From assembly GCA_011037195.1 (NCBI GenBank), contig JAAEAF010003748.1:1-64000 (forward strand): DNA of 64,000 nt, written 5' to 3'. Below, in pieces: positions 32,590-44,184 of the stretch. A program made the translations under genes and the position numbers. The notes beneath the pieces are model-generated. The model was not told the DNA's origin, made no database searches, and saw nothing but the letters and a program-made list of their open reading frames with translations. Each line of letters opens with the position of its first letter. Positions within the stretch are counted from its first letter, which is position 1. This stretch comes from Triatoma infestans (Eukaryota; Arthropoda; Insecta; Hemiptera; Reduviidae).

Positions 32590-33480
32590 TAAATAAACCA
32601 GGCCCATTATTGAGCATAGACCTCTTCCAGATCATCCTACATTTCACTGTTATTTGCTCTTCTTATCCAGGTTACACCAGCAACTTTCACTATATCGTCA
32701 GACACCTCTTTTTCTGTCTTCCTATTCTCCTTTACCTACAGCTGAGACTCCATATAATCACCAACCTCGTCCATCTGTTATCTTGAAATCTAGCCACATG
32801 TCCTGCCCATTTCCATTTTAATCTTTTAACTTTCTTTTGAATATCCTCCATGCCGGTCTTCTTTCTAATTTCCCCACATCTAACCCTATCTCTTCTCCTC
32901 ACCCCCAACGTACTTCTCTCCATAGCCTGTTGGGTTACTATTAAGCGCTGAGAGGATCACCCCAGAATTGTCCAACGTTCAGTATTTCCCCCAGCCTATC
33001 GCTATCCTTCTGTCAATCTCTCTTTCTGATTTATTAGTAAAGCTTATTAATTGACCCAAATAAACTGCATCTTCTACATACTTCAGTTTGGTTTTGTTTA
33101 CTATTATGTTTGTTTTTAGCATCATTGTCAGTAATCCTATATTTTCTTCATTCATTTTTAAACCAGCTTTAATTCTTTCAGCATTTCCTGCAGTTCATTA
33201 GCCAGTCTGCAAAGATGACTAAGTCATCTGCAAAACGAAGTTGTGCCTTTGACTAAGTCATCTGTTTTGCCTTCAATTTTTATGCCATACCTAGTCCAGT
33301 CTAAACTGGACCTGCCTAAACACTTATTCAAGTAAGCAGATGGAGAACATAGGAGAAAGGGGGTCCCCTTGCCTAACACTTTTTCTATTTTAAAATTATT
33401 GTTCTTTCATTTGTCATTATTCTTGATTTTCTGTAGATTGCATTAATTAAATGTAAATATTTATCCTTGATTGATTGAGT
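32590..33480 (-). pseudogene. RTE-like LINE reverse transcriptase, C-terminal half
   Basis: Minus-strand pieces in shifting frames. A motif corresponding to GVRQGDPLSP lies at about 33375. LRFADDLVIFADWL (the FADD catalytic box) lies near 33205-33245, followed by YVEDAVYLGQLISF and EIDRRIAIGWGKYW. The C-terminus is MERSTLGVRRRDRVRCGEI and KRLKWKWAGHVARF at 32923-32732. This tail is typical of RTE-type LINEs of insects. A short duplication of the FADD region (CTTAGTCA...ACGAAGTTGTGCCTTTG) is present at 33220-33265. No endonuclease domain. A 5'-truncated, dead copy. Confidence 0.8.
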
Positions 33481-33576
33481 TATCTTACTCAAGCAGTATC
33501 TATGTGAATGGGAGTAACATGTATCACCTTCATCACCGTATTTATCTAAGAGGCAAGGCATGCGGTTTCAGACAGC

Positions 33577-34617
33577 AGTGAAGCATTTATTACAGCGGCC
33601 GATGCGATGACGCACTACGTTGCGCCTGTCTAATATCCAATAATACCTACGTAAGTAGGCATGAGTAGCCAGCGCCCCAGCGTGCAGCAAGCGCGCGTGG
33701 ACGTCGTCGATGAGAAGGCGCGTGAACTGGTGATTCTTCGGGAGCAATGGGTGGCGAAAGCCTTAAGGAAGGGAGGCGGATGACAGTCTTCCACCGACGC
33801 GGAGTAAATGATGACCGTCCAGAAAGAGATGCAATTGGCGCACCAGACGATGACGCGAGTGCGGATTTTGCGCTTCCTGGAGTTCATAATTTCCGGACGA
33901 GTTACGGAAATTGAAGATGAAACGTAAGCAATAAGCGGTAATACGCTTAAGGAGAAGAAGAGACGAGAAGTGATTAATGTAATCATCTTCAACGGCGGTG
34001 ACTGTCAGTACAACCAGAAGAGGAGGTTTGGCCTCTTATTGTACGGAATCCGCATCAACGGCCGCCGATGCTTTTGGGCTAATTCGCGGATTCGGAAGCG
34101 AGCCACGAGGGCCCACTCCACCATAGGGGATGGTGTTGAAGATGATCAGGGGCTGTCCCTCTTGATGCGCAATCTGCGGAACATGTCCGTAGTGGAGGCA
34201 TGTCGCCAGGAATGAAGCGGTATGAGGTCTTGGATGTCAGCCACGCGGTTCCCAACGAACTTTTTCTACCGATGGCTCTCGCCGCGAATACACGCAAGAG
34301 CCACAAAAGGAGACTATAGAAGCTTCGAGTTGAGGAACCATGCACAATTTAACGTCATTGAGAAGCTTAGCGAGAAGGTGGGATCCGCAAAGTTCCAGTT
34401 AGGGAAGCGAAAGCGACTTGTTGGGGGCGATTTTTGACTTAGCGGTCAAGAGGTTAACATGGGGTTGGTCATTAGGAGAGGCAGTATGTAAGTACACCAC
34501 GGCGGCGTATCCAGACTCAGAGGCGTCACAAAATCCAACAAGGTGATGGACGGAAGGGGGAAGGACGTCGGACAGACGACGAGGTATTTGGATGCGTCTC
34601 AGGTTTTGAAAGTACAT
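33577..34617 (-). pseudogene. BEL/Pao LTR retrotransposon B: RNase H to integrase N-terminus
   Basis: GC-rich minus-strand remnant. The RNase H segment at 34617-34399 reads HHLVGFCDASESGYAAVVY and LLTAKSKIAPNKSLSLP. The linker has ADCASRGTAPDHL and HPLWWSGPSWL (34240-34079). The integrase N-terminal part has HLLRVGGRLSSASLP, HPLLPKNHQFTRLLI, VHARLLHAGALATHAYLR, YWILDRRNVVRHRI and CNKCF, ending about 33577. Frames shift between these blocks. No integrase catalytic core follows, because RTE-like sequence begins. A different, GC-richer lineage than BEL/Pao A. Confidence 0.8.
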
Positions 34618-34660
34618 AGGAGAAAGGGGGTCCCCTTGCCTAACACCTTCCTCTATTTTG
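34614..34660 (-). repeat. Short RTE-derived direct repeat of 33348-33395
   Basis: ACATAGGAGAAAGGGGGTCC and the following bases TTGCCTAACAC match 33348-33380 exactly, then continue at lower similarity. The two copies flank BEL/Pao B. Confidence 0.75.
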
Positions 34661-34900
34661 GAGGGTTCAGGGAGACTGAAACGTTAAGCTTTGCTCTGAA
34701 GTGCCTTTTGAATGCAATATCCAGTTCTACCGACTATATATTATTAAATACATTGATAGAAATCCGACTCTGAAGAAAATCAGTTAACTTGAAGTAGTTT
34801 TGAGTAGATACCTTGATTGATTTTGCACCATTTTACATAATAGGTTTTGAAGTTTTTTGTAATTTCTTCGAAAACTGCTCCAATGATTTTTATTAATCTT
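34661..34900 (-). repeat. Dispersed repeat A fragment
   Basis: Minus-orientation phrases such as CTTTGCTCTGAAGTGCC and CTCCAATGATTTTTATTAA. Diverged. Confidence 0.4.
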
Positions 34901-36229
34901 GGTTTGCTATAGATCGACCAAACAATATTGAACATCGAAATGAGCACCGTAGAAACGGTTTACAGCCAAAGCAAAGACATTTTATGAGAAAAGGTTAGGA
35001 AGGTTGCTTGTTACTTTCTATTTTGGCGCATAGTAAGTGTTTTATTTTCTCTTTAAAGAAAGAAGTGTCTTTTGTTAACATTGCATTTTTTATAAGTACT
35101 TAGGGTATGTAACCTCCGAGCAGTATATAGTATTTTAACATTTATGTACTCGTAAACTTTAGTCCTAGTCGGCTGCAGTTCATTCAGTTGTTCAAGAAAT
35201 TTCGGTCGGACTATAATATCAGATATAATTGTAACGCTTTCAGTTGCATAGTTTTTCTAGAAAAATTGCTATTAGAGGAGTTGTGTGAATTCGTTTAATT
35301 TGAACCTATGCTGTGAGAAGGTGACAGCTTTAGATGGAGAGTGAGTAATTCAAGGATTCTAAATTCAAGGACTTCAACTTGGAATTTTACTCTATGTGCC
35401 TTAGAACTGCGCATAAGTAGTGTATGAACATAAGTTTTGGGATGGTGTGTGATGTTTTTAGGCTTTGATTCTACTCGAATGGACTAATTTTGTGCCAGCT
35501 TCCAGCATAATATAACGACATATATTTATTATGCTAATTCATATATTCCGAGAGTCGTCCGTAAATCAATTTCTTCATTAAAATGTTATGAAAACTGCAG
35601 GTTTATGTTTGTGCAGTTGCTTTTACTTCAAATAAATATTCCAATTTATAATTCTCTTAATAATTCCCATATAATATTCTAATAATATTTGAAATCACAG
35701 CATTTGCTTGTATTTAATAAACAAATTCAAAATTTGATTGCAATAGTTCCTCATAGAGCTCTAAGAGAAAGTTTTGAAGTGACCAACTAATACGGGGTCT
35801 TAATAAAAATTAGTTGACTCAATAAACAATATGAGAACACATATTAGTCATTTTTTAATAACCCTTAATATTTATTTAGGGTTGCTTGACAACTAATGTA
35901 GACCGAGTTAGTAGAGAAAGTGAACCAAGTGTCTGTAGAGGAAGGGTCGCAGCCACATGTGTTTGTCTCTTTCTGCGGGCAGGCTTCACAAACTACGCCT
36001 ACAGCTCGTCACACATCCAGATTTGCCTCAGATATTTCTCTATAACAATAATAATAATAATAATACTGGCTTTGTAGTCAGTTTATAATTCTGAGTTACA
36101 TTAATATCAAATAGATATATTATAGGTCAACTTATATTGTAGTTGAAAACTTATATTTTACTGAATTGTGTTTTTTTTTCAATGTTCGCAATTTTCAAAA
36201 AAAGGGACTACAACGAGATTCTTTAAACG
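34901..36229. other. No recognisable gene
   Basis: AT-rich. (AAT)n at 36044-36063. The short frame at 35886-36077 carries no domain signal. Confidence 0.4.
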
Positions 36230-36440
36230 GTCCATAATAATGGATTTTGTGGACGGTTCTAGGAAGCTGTGATGTTCTGTAGAGAGTGCCACTTCCGTAC
36301 AATGCCCTGTACTTCATCCTTGTCCTAGTATAGGAACAGAATTCCAAGTTTGAAAGAAATCGGAAATAGGAGTGCAAATTTCAGTAAATTTGAGGTTTTA
36401 GAATTTTCCCGGAAATGGCTCCAACAATTTTGTTTGATAA
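36230..36440 (-). repeat. Dispersed repeat A fragment
   Basis: Contains GTTTGAAAGAAATCGGAA and CCCGGAAATGGCTCCAACAA phrases of the family. Orientation is uncertain because phrases of both senses occur. Confidence 0.35.
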
Positions 36441-36689
36441 CTGCACAGATACGATCTAAATTTAAATATATATATATAAAAAATGATTTTTGAAGGGGTT
36501 CTGAAAAATCTGTGAGATTAGCGTTACTTTTGAGCAGCCGTTAAAAGTTTTGCTGGAGACTGATAGAGGGCGCTGTCACACAGTGCAGTCACTTTCATGT
36601 GATCTTTGTAAGATTACATATCCTATCCACCTGTTTATATTTAATGTACGGTCATCAAACCTTCACCATTCCAGTACGCAGAAAAATTT

Positions 36690-37028
36690 GTCAGTTATAA
36701 CTGATGTAGGAGAAAGTCAGTTATATTGTACTCGTCAGTTATATTGTTGTAGGAGAAAGTCAGTTATATTGTTGTAGGAGAAAGTCAGTTATATTGTTGT
36801 AGGAGAAAGTCAGTTATATTGTAGGAAAAAGTCAATTATATTGTTGTAGGAGAAAGTCAGTTATAATGTTGTAGGAGAAAGTCAATTATATTGTTGTAGG
36901 AGAAAGTCAGTTATATTGTTGTAGGAGAAAGTCAGTTATATTGTTGTAGGAGAAAGTCAATTATATTGTTGTAGGAGAAAGTCAGTTATATTGTTGTAGG
37001 AGAAAGTCAGTTATGTTGTTGTAGGAGG
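36690..37028 (+). repeat. 25-bp minisatellite, about 13 units
   Basis: The unit GTTGTAGGAGAAAGTCAGTT plus ATATT is repeated about 13 times with few substitutions (A for G in CAATTATATT, one unit shortened). Units are contiguous, with no unique spacers, so this is not a CRISPR array. The GTAGGAGAAAGTC core resembles the GTAAGAGAAAGTC terminus of repeat A. Confidence 0.95.
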
Positions 37029-37459
37029 AATTTCACAACAGATTTATAAAGTATCGATTTGAATAAGAACTAAAGAAAATTGATAAAATATTTAAATGTC
37101 CATATCTAATATGGTGATGGGAGTTTTAATGGGACCAGACTATTAGAGCGTAATAGTATACGCTCTAATTAGAATAACCTTAATTGGTTTGTATAATTTA
37201 TGTGTTCTCGTGTGTCTGATAATAGAAGATACCGCGCCATGCGATCGACATATTAGTTTGGTTTTATACGTCAATTTTTTTTTTTTAACTCTCCTTTGTC
37301 CTCAATTTATAAAAGAGTTTAGGTTGCTGAAACTAGCTGACCAACTGCTGCGGTATTGGCAGAGGTTATCATTCTCTTCACAATCTCCAGCTAGACTTGC
37401 GAACAGTTCTCTCTTACTCCTAATTAGAAGCTGGTTATTAAGTTTCTAAAAATAACTGA

Positions 37460-37860
37460 GAGACACTCATAGCATGTTTGAAACTTGTAGGTCTTGAAAA
37501 GTGTAATTGATGTTTAAAGGAAATCGTTGGAGCTATTTTCGAGAAACTGAACAATCCATTCAGTAAAGAGCTATTTTTGATTTACCGATTTGGACTCAAA
37601 CCAGTATTAATCCCTGGCAACCCCTAAACAAAGTATCCATTTTGAAGTTGCGATTTACACATATCAACAAATACACATCTCTTTCTCTCTCTCTATCTCT
37701 CTCCATATACATCCACAGAGAGAGAGAGAGAACTGAAAAATGAAATAGACCAATTTCTAACAAATAATTTTCGTGCTCAGGGTACTTCAGAGGTATTTCC
37801 GTAATACTTATTTTCGAAAATCAAAGGCGGTACTTCCTCGTACAGCAATAAGAGAATTAA
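37460..37860 (+). repeat. Dispersed repeat A copy
   Basis: AAGGAAATCGTTGGAGCTAT, CATTCAGTAAAGAG, then a TC/AG-rich spacer, GGTACTTCCTCGTACAGCAA and TAAGAGAAT. The spacer includes (CT)n and (AG)n arms able to pair (37681-37732). Confidence 0.6.
37681..37732. repeat. Inverted (CT)n/(AG)n hairpin
   Basis: CTTTCTCTCTCTCTATCTCT followed after about 20 bases by CAGAGAGAGAGAGAGAAC. The arms are complementary. Confidence 0.8.
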
Positions 37861-37979
37861 AAATTAACCAAGTATGGAAATAAGTAATAAAATGTAAGTT
37901 ATTTTTGCTGATTTAGTTATTTCTGACAGCACTACTAATGTACCTAAGGGAACAATCTAAGCAAATGCTAGTGACTTTA

Positions 37980-38180
37980 GGGGTTGCTTCATATAATGGA
38001 AGTGAGCGGTTGCCTGGTGACAGAGGGGCGTCGATCGCACTAGTTTGTATACTATTAAATAAAAAAGTAGCTGCGGCTGTTCGGAGAGTTGTAGGGCTGT
38101 ACGCTGGAGGATCAGGCGCTTCCAGTGGCCGATCTGCGCACCACTGCTAATTGCCTTGCCTGTGAGGTAGGTGATGGTAT
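37980..38180. other. GC-rich island of unknown function
   Basis: About 200 bases of higher GC (GGTTGCCTGGTGACAGAGGG, GGCGCTTCCAGTGGCCGATC) in AT-rich DNA, not matching the repeats noted here. A 70-codon plus frame ends in it without recognisable domain. Candidate conserved non-coding element or unannotated exon. Confidence 0.25.
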
Positions 38181-38689
38181 GGTAGTCGCATTCATTCGTC
38201 GCTGAATTGCTTGCTAACTCAAATCTGACCAACTAAATAGAATGAACTTACAATAATTTATTATCTGTCTACCCGTGATCAAGTCGACTTCTGTTTAAAA
38301 TATTATATTTTCAAATCACTGGTGTTGCCAAATTTGCAGTGCTCGATATCTAGGCAACCAAATCTGGTGTGAAACATCAGACCATTTTCTCTTAAAACAA
38401 TAAATACAGTTGTAATTGACAAATATCCTCCTTACTTGGAATTTTAACTAAAACGTGTAATTAGCATTAGCATTTCATAATCATTTTGATGTGGATTATA
38501 AGGCAAGTGCCTTCTGTCAACCCTCAATGGTATTTCAAAATTAAATCTAACTCACAGATTGCTCTAAATCAATTTTTTCTGCCAAAATAAAATAATTATA
38601 AATAATAATTCTTATAATAATAAGAAATAATAAGAAATTTTTAAATAATAAGAAATAATAAATATAATTTATTTCTTTGCAGTTAAACG

Positions 38690-38940
38690 TTCCAAGTTAA
38701 AGAAAATCAAGGTGTTTTCGAGAAAATTCCAAAAATCAGAAAGTTATTCAGTAAATTGGCACTTCTGCTCCACTGATTTGATTCAAACTTGGAATTCTTG
38801 TTATAAATTGAATGTGCTTGATATGATGTAGCTTTACAACTGAACATTACACTGAAGTGGCACTTTGCTCTTTGAGGAAACCTTGGCGTTGCACTTCCTT
38901 CACAATCATCTAAAACTCAATTTTCCTGGAACACTGTTCA
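38690..38940 (+). repeat. Dispersed repeat A fragment
   Basis: GTTCCAAGTTAAAGAAAATC, TTTTCGAGAAAATTCCAAAA, CATTACACTGAAGTGGCAC and GAGGAAACCTTGGCGTTGC. Plus orientation. Confidence 0.5.
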
Positions 38941-38942
38941 AA

Positions 38943-39028
38943 TTCCAGCGGTGTGTAGACACTGAGCGGTGTGTAGATACTGAGCGATGTTTAAATTCCA
39001 GCGGTGTGTAGATACTGAGCGATGTTTA
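38943..39028 (+). repeat. Short tandem repeat (about 35-bp unit)
   Basis: CCAGCGGTGTGTAGATACTG and AGCGATGTTTAAATT repeated about two and a half times, with a truncated unit in between. Confidence 0.85.
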
Positions 39029-39240
39029 AAGAATATTGTTGCAGCTTAACTGAATAAAAATCGTTCAGCCAAAGTTGACGACTTCTTTCATTAACCATTT
39101 TATCTGAACCGATTGATGTACCTAATTAGAACGTCAGGATTCACTGCCTACATTTTCGATTTTGAGATGCTTGTTCAATTGCACAGGAGGCGAGGGAGAG
39201 AGTGAAACAGTTTAACCTGCAGTTCTCATTAATGTTTGGT

Positions 39241-39620
39241 ACGCACAAGTTTTCTTGTACTGCAGCTTATTCTGAATAATGTTATGGACAGTTCCAACTC
39301 TCGCGTGCACTTCTTCAGCCATCCGTTCAACAGTAATACGCCTGTTGTCCTGAATTAACGCGTTAATGCGAGATTTCACTGGTACCCTCTGCAACTAATA
39401 ATCTAATCACTGAGCGTTGTTCTTCCGAGATGCAATGCTCGAGCGGACTCGCCATTGTTAACTGAATTCATTTGAGGTTATGCTTACCAAATACTATAGA
39501 ACAGCTGATGAGAAACTAACTACAAGGATGCCAACTTAGCGCACTGAAACTATTGTAATCATTAAACAAAGCGTTTCTGAGCTACAGCGATTTGTCTCGT
39601 TACTTATTGAATGAACCTCT
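39241..39620 (-). mobile_element. Mariner copy 3 (5' part only)
   Basis: Minus-strand mariner lacking its catalytic half. The ORF remnant (39394-39212) reads SRINALIQDNRRITVERMAE and VHNIIQNKLQYKKTCA, the N-terminal DNA-binding part. The start codon region, CTCGCCATTG, lies near 39450. The terminal inverted repeat CTCGTTACTTATTGAATGAA runs to 39620, followed by TA. Confidence 0.85.
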
Positions 39621-39622
39621 TA

Positions 39623-39846
39623 CAACTTTAAAGGAAACATATTAATTTTTCACTCCACATTTTCCTCTTTCTCATAGTTGTAAGAGGAAGTATACGTGTC
39701 AACATTTCGAAACTGAGACTTTATCGGAAGTACATGTTTTGAAGTCGCATAAGATTGTTGTTATAGTATTAGTGACTTATCGTTCTCAGCCAGTGATGCC
39801 TGTGGTATTCCATCCAACACATCCGTAAAATTTAATTTTACCATTT
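39623..39846. repeat. Mariner-flanking repeat D, copy 1
   Basis: Nearly identical to 42142-42370 and 53896-54120, directly outside the mariner end (CAACTTTAAAGGAAA to AATTTTACCATTT). Three mariner copies sharing the same outside DNA means the mariner was copied as a passenger of this larger repeat. Confidence 0.9.
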
Positions 39847-40410
39847 CGAAAATTTGAAACCACCCTAATACTCCTTTTTACAGTAATTAGAGAAATAAAA
39901 ACAAATTTGCCATCCTGGATTAGATAATCTTAATAAAACTGATTAAGTCTTAGCTAATGATAATTTAAAATTGTAGTCACGCTTATAAAGTCAAATTTTT
40001 AGTCGATCTAGGTGTACATACATGTTTTTATAGTAGAACGAAGGAAGGAGGCCGATTGGTGGTCGTCAGCAGACAGCTTTCTAACATGGTAGGACAACAC
40101 ATCGAACGCATAGAGAGTATGTTGCATATAATGTATTGACATAATTACTGCAGTATGCAATTCTAGTAATGCTAGTCCAGTTCTAGTGAATTATGTATGA
40201 TGTCTCAGTGTGTACGTCTGAACTAGTGGAAGTATATTGACATTAAAACATATAATTACACTGCGTCATAAAGATTATACAAAGATAATTTTTAAGATTT
40301 AGCCACAGTGTAATCAGTAAACTTGCCAATTTAAATAATACAAAAGTGTGAATCATATCAGAGATAATGGAATAGGGAAAGGCACATAATAAGGAAGGGG
40401 CATAACGATT

Positions 40411-40740
40411 CATCTCGTTTGGATTAAGGGACATTGTGGACTTCAGGATAATGAAAAAGTAATCTTAATTGCTAAAGAGGCGACTCTGATATTAGATCTC
40501 ATATAACCAGAAATACCTTTAAAAAATGGTGGAAAGAATATAACAGTAATATGAAAGAATAATTTCATAAAGTTATGATGCCTGCACTAACGACTGGCTT
40601 GGTATAATGGGGGTGGATTTAGATAACATATAGTGATTGATATAAGCAAGTTAAGGACAAACCATGCGATTTGCGGATCATAAGCAGAATAAGGACAAAG
40701 ATCGCGACCAGTCCGCATGAACTACCCAATATATAACAAG
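40411..40740 (+). pseudogene. LINE C-terminal fragment with RNase H-like motif
   Basis: The plus frame reads IHLVWIKGHCGLQDNEKVIL and AKEATL, then, after stops, KLRTNHAICGS. WIPGHxGxxGNExAD is the end of the RNase H domain carried by I/R1/Jockey-group LINEs. The following R-L-R-T-x-H motif is also typical. Only this fragment was found. The clade is not determined. Confidence 0.55.
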
Positions 40741-40992
40741 GAATGAAATATTAAGTTTAATGCTTTGTACAAGTATTTGGATTTCCACTAAATTGAGGCG
40801 CTACAACCATTGAAGCAATTCATTATGAACTAGGAGCGTGTACTAAGAGGGAATGGTTCTACGTTTTATAAATAGCATTTTTTTTTTCTTTTTAATATTT
40901 CTCTGGTAAAATACTTTAAGAGGTTAAGTTTTTCCTTGACTGTTAAACGACTACCAATGCTTAAGTTCGTATACGGTTCCAACATCTATATA

Positions 40993-42139
40993 CGAGGATC
41001 ATTCAGTAATGAACGAGACAAATCGCTGTAGCTCAAAAACGATTTATTTAATCAATACAAAACTTTAGCTCCTTTTCAACATAGTCCCCAGCAACATTTA
41101 TACACTTGCCCCATCGTTTTTCTAATTTGTGTATGCGTAAGGCATAAAATTCTTTGGGTTGAACTCGAAGCCACTGATTTGCACCTGATTTTTAACTTCT
41201 TCCTTGGATTGGAAATGTTTCTCATGTAGAGCCCCTTTAAGGGGTCCAAACAAATGGAAGTCCGATGAGGCGAGGTCGGGGCTGTAGGGGGAATGTGGAA
41301 GGATCTCCCACCCCACATTTCAAGTGTTTCTTGAGATAACCGCGTCGTGTGTGGGCGCGCGTTGACATGAACTAAAATCAGGCCTTCAGTCAAGAGTCCA
41401 CGATGTTTCGTTCGAATGGGAGGCCTTACTTTGTTTGTGGGCATATCACTGTAATACTGGCTGTTGTTGGTTCGTTGATCTTCGAGATAGTCACAATAAA
41501 TGGGCCCCTGCGAATCCCAGAATACCGTAAGCATGACTTTACCTGTAGATGGCTGGTCTTGAATTTCTTTCGAGCGGGAGAACCCGTATGCTTCCACTGA
41601 AGACTTTGACGCTCCGGCTCAAAATGGTGCATCCATGTTTCATCACATGTTACAATTCTACTGCAAAATTCTTTTTCAATTAAACATCCTTCTTTCAACT
41701 GTTGACTGATTGGAAAACTGGTTTCTTTGTGGGTGTCCGTATTTGTCTTGGAACCCATCACGCACAAGTTTTCTTGTACTGCAGCTTATTCTGAATAATG
41801 TTATGGACAGTTCCAACTCTCGCGTGCACTTCTTCAGCCATCCGTTCAACAGTAGTACGCCTGTTGTCCTGCATTAACGCGTTAATGCGAGATTTCACTG
41901 GTACCCTCTGCAACTAAAAATCTAATCACTGAGCGTTGTTCTTCCGAGATGCAATGCTCGAGCGGACTCGCCATTGTTAACTGAATTCATTTGAGGTTAT
42001 GCTTACCAAATACTGTAGAACAGCTGATGAGAAACTAACTACAAGGATACCAACTTAGCGCACTGAAACTATTGTATTCATTAAACAAAGCGTTTCTGAG
42101 CTAATGCGATTTGTCTCGTTACTTATTGAATGAACCTCT
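40993..42139 (-). mobile_element. Mariner copy 2
   Basis: Flanked by TA on both sides (40991-40992 and 42140-42141). Terminal inverted repeats CGAGGATCATTCAGTAATGA (left) and, on the opposite strand at the right end, AGAGGTTCATTCAATAAGTA. About 1.15 kb, slightly shorter than a complete mariner (about 1.3 kb). Confidence 0.9.
41080..41974 (-). pseudogene. Mariner transposase, copy 2
   Basis: Starts at ATG 41974 (minus). Contains SRINALMQD, then IVTCDETWMHHFEPE (first Asp), VLRYSGIRRGPF, LVHVNARPHT (second Asp replaced by Val) and SPDLASSDFHLFGPL (third Asp) in several frames, with small indels. Ends before the inverted repeat. Inactive. Confidence 0.85.
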
Positions 42140-42141
42140 TA

Positions 42142-42645
42142 CAACTTTAAAGGAAATCATATGAATTTTTCACTCCTCATTTTCCTCTCTCTCATAGTTG
42201 TAAGAGGAAGTATACGTGTCAACATTTCGAAACTGAGACTTTATCGAAAGTACATGTTTTGACGTCGCATAAGATTGTTGTTATAGTATTAGTGACTTAT
42301 CGTTCTCAGCCAGTGATGCCTGTGGTATTCCATCCAACACATCCGTAAAATTTAATTTTACCATTTTAGTATGTTTTTCTCAAATATATATATATATATA
42401 TATCTTATAAAGAATTATTTAAATTGTAAGAATAAAAATGTTTTGGAATATATTATGGTTAGGACGGTGCGATCAGGGGTTGCGTGATAAGGTCCAGATA
42501 ACAAATAGAAAGGTTACAAAAAGGTTAAACTTCTTATTACACTTCAATTTTTTTATCATTTGTTTTATATGAATTTTACAGATATATAAAATTGTAACAT
42601 AATTAGCTACTGAGATATTAATTTTATTTTGAATATTTTTATTTT
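42142..42645. repeat. Mariner-flanking repeat D, copy 2
   Basis: Matches 53896-54385 over about 490 bases, including (TA)n at 42385-42404 and AGGACGGTGCGATCAGGGGT. Lies immediately outside mariner copy 2. Confidence 0.9.
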
Positions 42646-42740
42646 AAAACTAATTATGCCTCCCGGAATTAGCAGATAAAATACAAATATAAATATAGAT
42701 CATATTTTTAACTATTTATATCTTTGATCTAGGTCACGTT

Positions 42741-43090
42741 AGGAACGGGATTAGCTCAGAGTTCCAGTAGGATTTGAGGTCCAGAGGACTTGGGTTCTAG
42801 TTCCGGCAGAGCTGCCTTAAGATTTTCACTTCTAGAAGCCTCTTCAGTTCACTGACTGGTGATGGACTGGTGCCCCAGGGAGCATCCACCATTTAGAGCG
42901 CACTCTCAAGCCCCTGTCTGTTTTATAAGAGTTCCGAGAGAGGTCTGTGTAATTTACAGGTGTCAGCTTCTTCTCCCCATTGAGGCGAAACCTCTACCAT
43001 ACAAGCTCCTCATACACAATACGTGCAATGCTTACGCCAAGGGTTATTATATTCCTTGGTCCTCACCGTTAAAATTATTTTTCTTAGAAA
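42741..43090 (+). mobile_element. tRNA-derived SINE, copy 1
   Basis: The tRNA-like head GGGATTAGCTCAGAG (A box) and TGGGTTCTAGTTCCGG (B box, 42791-42806) is followed by a body (GATTTTCACTTCTAGAAGCC, TTCACTGACTGGTGATGG) that matches the SINE at 45850-46112. A and B boxes are RNA polymerase III promoter elements. The 3' end is not fixed. Confidence 0.7.
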
Positions 43091-43099
43091 ACTGTATGG

Positions 43100-43310
43100 A
43101 CAGCCCTCTCTGTGTGCAGGTAGCTCGTGGTTTAAAGAAAATAGTTGGAGCCATTTTCGAGAAAAACGCAAAAGTGGGAAAAGAGTCTAAAGTCGCATAG
43201 TCGCTCTTTTGATGACCGATTCTGACAGGAATCTAAGCGTCAAATGCGTGGATGGTATCTATTTGAATATCAAGTTGGAGCTACCTCGTTTCTTTGTCTT
43301 CGAAATAATG
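43100..43310 (+). repeat. Dispersed repeat A fragment
   Basis: TTTAAAGAAAATAGTTGGAG, CATTTTCGAGAAAAACGCA, then CGATTCTGACAGG and ATATCAAGTTGGAGCTA. Plus orientation. Confidence 0.55.
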
Positions 43311-43393
43311 CTGTTCAAACAAAAAACACACAGACGCACACACACCTACATACATTGATATATCCATACATACTACATACATACATTTATTTA

Positions 43394-44150
43394 AATAGGA
43401 ATGATATACTTTGCGATAGACAGTATGGTTTCACACCTCAAAAAAGTACATTGGATGCAATTATGAACGTGAAAGAATATAGTAGTGGCGTTGGGCAGCA
43501 AAGAGATTGTACTGTTGATGTCATTAGACGTGAAAGGTTCCTTTGATGCTGCATGGTGGCCTGCAATCTTGGTGCAGCTCCAAAAATTCAATTGCCCTCG
43601 TTACTGTTGATTCCCTCGTTTTATCTTGTTACTGTAGATTATTTTAATAACAGAGAAGCAAAAATTAAGACTAACACCATTAACAATCAATAGAAAGGTA
43701 ACACAAGGTCGTGCTCAGGCGTCTTGCTGTGGGTCAGGTTTCTGATTCTGCAATATGACTCGCTATTGAAAGAATCGTTTCCGATAGAATCTTTGGTGGT
43801 GGCCTTGCAGACGATTAGCTGATGGCCGTCAAGGCGAAAAGCATACTAGAGGTGGAATGTCTTGGAAATTCCTACATGCGAATTGTTGAACGGTGGTCTT
43901 GCAGTAATAAAGTGGAGTTCCAAAAAATCTATTGGAATCATTATACCAAGAAAGATAAATGTCTGTTTCAATATTTCTAAATAACAAGTGCTTACAGATT
44001 GTTAAGGAACTTAAATACCAGGTAGTTATTTTTTGATTCTCGCTTCTCCTGGAATGGTCACATTAAATAAGTCACTGGTAAAAGTTTCAATATCTTTTCA
44101 AAATCAGCTAAAGTTTATTGTGGTATTGGATCTGAAGCATTGCAAGTGAT
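43394..44150 (+). pseudogene. R1-like LINE reverse transcriptase fragment
   Basis: LNRNDILCDRQYGFTPQKST and LDAIMNVKEY, then DVKGSFDAAWWPAILVQLQ, YFNNREAKIKTN and ASCCGSGF with LQYDSLL in alternating frames. This series is typical of the R1/TRAS/Loa group of non-LTR retrotransposons (RT domain, upstream of the F/YADD box). Many frameshifts and stops. Endonuclease and C-terminus are absent. A Jockey LINE follows at 44185. Confidence 0.7.
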
Positions 44151-44184
44151 ATATGATGGGGCTTTATAACCCATGCCAGCAAAA

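Noticed and set aside
36690..37028. Regular 25-bp repeats that superficially recall a CRISPR array
   Set aside because: Units are contiguous without unique spacers and the DNA is insect. It is a minisatellite.
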